Assembly: GCA_030220185.1 (NCBI GenBank)
Contig: JASPKZ010003438.1
Location: forward strand, 744,001-808,000
Length of the DNA: 64,000 bases
Direction: 5' to 3'
Source: Diploptera punctata
Taxonomy: Eukaryota; Arthropoda; Insecta; Blattodea; Blaberidae
The translations under genes were made by a program, and so were the position numbers. Numbering within the stretch: position 1 is the first letter of the stretch; the number at the start of each line of letters is the position of its first letter. Shown piece by piece: positions 60,760 to 64,000 of this stretch. The notes beneath the pieces are model-generated. The model did no database searches. It saw only the letters and a program-made list of their open reading frames with translations, and was not told the DNA's origin.

Positions 60760-61896
60760 CAAGTTAATGTCTAGTTACTTACTCATTGGCACTATTGAAC
60801 CCATCATGGCCACACGGACATAAGCTCTCCATACATCCCTATTCTGAGCTAATGCTTTCCAATCATTCCCTGTATAATCTACTTCCCTCAAATCATAGTT
60901 AATGTTATTCTCCCACCTCATTCTTGGTCTACCAACTGGGCGTTTTCCCTCTTGGGTTTCCTACAAGAAGCTTCCATGCAAGTCTTTCATTCCCATACGT
61001 GCAACATGTCCTGCTCATCGCAGTCTACGAGACTTAACTGTTGTTATATCTGGCTTCCTATAAAGACCATGTAGTTCATTGTTATGTAGTCTTCTCCATT
61101 CACCTGTCTGTTCATCTCTCTTTGGTCCAAAAATTTTCTTAAGTACTTTACTCTCAAATACTTGTAATCTCAAAGTAAGAGTCCATGTTTCGCACCCATA
61201 TAATATATTGTATATTTTCCCTTTACAGAGATTTAGGCACTCTCCCCCTACAGGGAAGAATTTGAACCATACTAATTTAGTTAAACTTGTTTTCGTATAG
61301 ATGTCATTTTGAGTGGTACGTGGTCAGCGTTCTGCCTCATACTGACATCTAGGAAACCAAGGTAGTACTAGGACGGGAAAATTCGGTAAATATTGCTTAG
61401 AGGCCTTTTCATTCAGGCTTAAGGATTTTTTACGAGCCTGAAAATCTTCAGACTTGGGACCCACGGCTTAAAGTCCCTCCCAGAGGACTTGCTCCTTGGA
61501 TTTTTCCATCCTAAAAAATCCATCGCCGGGTTTGAACCCGCAACCCTTGGGACCAGAGGCAAGGAGCATAACCACTAGTCCACCATGGCCGACCCATATA
61601 ATATAACTGGTAGAATAATAGTTTTATATATTTTCAGTTTAACGTTTTTTGAAAGGAGTTGGGACATCAAGAGTCTCTGCAATGCATAATAGCACGCATT
61701 TCCAGAATTGAGCCTATGTTAAATTTCTTTGTTCATGTCATTCTTATTTGTGATTATTGTTCCTAGGTATTTGAATTCAGCCACTTCCTCAAAATTTCCC
61801 TCATTTGTAATTAGCTGTCCATTTCCATTATATAATGTATTTCTGCGTGTGACCACATATTTAGTTTTATTGATATTTACTTAGTTAATGTCTAGT
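60760..61896 (-). mobile_element. RTE-like LINE, 14-bp target duplication, split by SINE
   Basis: The body 60774-61882 is flanked by agttaatgtctagt at 60760-60773 and 61883-61896. Minus-strand pieces match 16600-17300: the thumb [15 protein letters not shown] at the start, KIYNILLGCETWT across the SINE, then SLRQLNCYDLREVDYTG-like C-terminus. Frameshifts are frequent. A family F SINE was inserted later. Confidence 0.85.
61194..61604 (-). mobile_element. tRNA-derived SINE, family F, 13-bp target duplication
   Basis: The body 61207-61591 is flanked by acccatataatat at 61194-61206 and 61592-61604. Minus-strand head: GGTCGGCCATGGTGGACTAG, TGGTTATGC and GGGTTTGAACCCG on the + strand as the box B palindrome. 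The body matches 45940-46165. Confidence 0.85.
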
Positions 61897-62490
61897 ACAA
61901 AAGTTTTTCCCAATATTATTGTTATTAGTTTTTTCTTTCTCTAAGCTATACGTTTAGGTCATTCCGTAGGTATTTGTTTGAGTCAATTTGCTTATGTGCT
62001 GTAGCCTATTAACTATAGTCAGTTTAGGCAGGAGCTGCCACTGCTATTTACTTTGAATATTTTTGTAAAATGATGGATGTTGAAATCGGTGCCTTGAAGG
62101 CTTGAGGAAATCCAGGAAAGAATTCAAGTAGGTTGGCTATAACCGTGGTTTGAACCCGGGACCTCCCATACAAGCCAAACAGTTAATACAACTCGCTCAG
62201 AAATTGATAAATTGATTTTATTGAATAATTTGATACTAAAATTTACTTGAATTCATATTTAAAGCCATGTATATGGAAATTTAAAACTGATATTTTTCAA
62301 ATCAATACGCTTTTCTGAATTATATATTGTCAACTTTCATTCAATTCTACGCACTTCAGAAATTTTCCCTGAATTATTAAATTTCTTTTAAAAAAACGAG
62401 TTAGGCATAAAATATTTGTATAATTGTGCAAACATCTACTTATGTAATTATATTTATAATCATTATTAAATAAGTTAACACATACCGCTT
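61897..62490. other. Unassigned DNA with a tRNA-like scrap
   Basis: 62125-62190 carries GGTTTGAACCCGGGACCTCC, a box B region of a degraded SINE on the minus strand. Nothing else is recognised. Confidence 0.4.
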
Positions 62491-62499
62491 AAAACTCGT

Positions 62500-63290
62500 G
62501 CACTTCATTTGCTTCAAGTAATAATCCCCGGGCGCCCTTTCTAAATCAGCTCTCTAATTGGTTAATAAAGAAAGAGGTCATTGACTTCAAGTTGATTTTC
62601 CCGCTTTGTACACTTGCTGCATTCTGATTGGTCAATTCAGACTTGAGTAATTCCCAGGGCTAGATGATAGACCGCCATTTTGACTATTTTTTTGTGCACG
62701 ATTTTTAGTCGTTTTAGAATAAACAAATGTTTTAGTAAATATTTCATGTTTGATATATTTGATAATTTTATCAAAGAACTTCTGATATTCCAAACCAGCG
62801 CCAACCCACAAAGATATTCCACTACCTTTGTTAAGTTCAACATCTCATTTGATATCTGGCTTCTGATTGGCTAAAGCAAGGGAATACTACTATACCACTG
62901 CAATTCTATTTTCAAATCCAAATTTAGCAAAGACAATCACGGGAAAGTTTTAAAAAGAGAAGAAAGTTTGTTCTAAACACTGTTTTATGAGAAAAATGAT
63001 ACTTTCACATAGCATCGAAACATTACGCTGACATGTAAGCGGATATACGATAATGCATACTTAAATCTCGAAAGATTAATAAAGATATACCTAATGATAA
63101 TGATTCGCACGTTTATAAAAAATAATATTCAATGAATAAAGTACTTGTTTTAAATGGCTTTAATAAAAATTAGGACATTTCAATACTCACCGGGAATAAA
63201 ACGAATTAACGTCCTCACTGCCCGGCGTTTGATCTGTAACTGGTAATAGAAGGGTCGTGATTTCGACCAATCAGGAGGTATTGCTGCCCT
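62500..63290. promoter_or_regulatory. Promoter-like region with several CCAAT boxes
   Basis: A less AT-rich stretch (CCCCGGGCGCCCTTTC at 62526) with ATTGG boxes near 62557, 62629 and 62869, a CCAAT near 63269, and TTTTCCCGCTTT near 62597. On the minus strand, 63255-63191 could be a first exon ending ATTCCCG|GTGAGT. No coding exon is seen in the window. The gene, if any, would lie outside or be non-coding here. Confidence 0.3.
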
Positions 63291-64000
63291 TAATCACAAG
63301 TTATTAAATTTATTTAATTAAACTAAACATAATCAGAATATTAAAAAACACGATAGATAATATTTTAATAGCTTATACGACTATTTATTTTCATAATTTA
63401 ACAAAAACAATAGTTTTAATTAAAATTAACCAGAGCACTCTACATATTGTTTCAGGAACCTGTGTCCTTGAATTATATTCATTTCTGCCATTTTTTTATA
63501 AAATGATGAACATATATTAAAATATTTCAAAATTATGTTTTTTAAATTACATTCTTATTAAATAAATCGCTTTCAATGTATAGTTGTGCATAATTTTTTA
63601 CTTAAATAATGTAATTAACAATGATAATCCACCTTTATGATATGTGATATTTCCAAGCTTCAAAATTCATTTATATATTATAAATTACATATAATTTGGA
63701 TTAATTAACAGAAGAAGGAGGGAATTAAATTATTATATAAATTTTAATCCAAAATTAGAGATTTCAAATTAGAATTTTTTTTATGATCCATACATACTCT
63801 ATGTTATAAATTTTGTAAAATTTATTTTTAGGAACGAAGAAATGTTCCAAATAAAACTTATGAACTGTCGGAAATTGCATGATAGCTAGAGTTTAATAGA
63901 AACAAATGAGGAAATCTACATTCCAATATAAACCATTGTGATCTGGAAGACAAGAGGTTATTGGGGCGCATCTCAAGATCTTCAGAACTTCACTATCTGT
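63291..64000. other. No gene seen
   Basis: Very AT-rich. No recognised coding sequence or repeat up to the window end. Confidence 0.4.

Overview
This is AT-rich eukaryotic (animal) nuclear DNA, almost certainly from an insect. The spliced host gene, the mariner-type transposases and the families of non-LTR retrotransposons, Penelope-like elements (PLEs) and tRNA-derived SINEs fit an arthropod. The 3' ends of the LINEs look like those I associate with cockroaches and termites, so Blattodea is my best guess, but nothing in the window proves it.

One host gene is recognisable: PPCS, phosphopantothenoylcysteine synthetase of coenzyme A synthesis, on the + strand at 19812-36356. Its six exons have good splice sites and encode about 306 residues, close to the roughly 311 of the human enzyme. 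Exon 4 lacks one base near 27545, so the gene as written is frameshifted. Its introns carry RTE-type LINE copies, PLE foldbacks and SINEs. Two PLE-derived elements end about 20 and 50 bases before the acceptors of exons 5 and 6.

Nearly everything else is nested mobile DNA. 1-4.1 kb: a PLE palindrome with a hAT-like insertion. 4.4-4.9 kb: a MITE. 6.8-8.9 kb: a mariner-like element with LINE and PLE pieces inside and 116-bp direct flanks. 9-17.3 kb: LINE, PLE, mariner, MITE, SINE and hAT pieces, ending in the best-preserved RTE open frame. 17.3-19.5 kb: unrecognised repeats. 36.4-46 kb: PLE foldbacks, MITEs, SINEs and a decayed TE-associated ORF. 46-51 kb: SINEs, a tRNA-ended palindrome and layered LINEs. 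52.6-54.9 kb: a 45-bp minisatellite. 55-64 kb: SINEs, foldbacks, an interrupted RTE copy and a promoter-like stretch.

The most interesting signal is a set of palindromic elements whose centres or inner arms carry hammerhead-ribozyme cores (CUGANGA, a stem-loop, GAAA, a tiny helix III, then UH). They sit beside the inverted ATGAGGT-type motifs of PLE ends, often have 12-13 bp target duplications, and occur at about ten loci on both strands. Hammerheads in PLEs are already described. The compact, mostly non-coding foldback form, with ribozymes on opposite strands, is what deserves a second look. A parallel class of palindromes has tRNA-like modules at both outer ends. All coordinates of repeat boundaries are read by eye; those without a stated target duplication are approximate.
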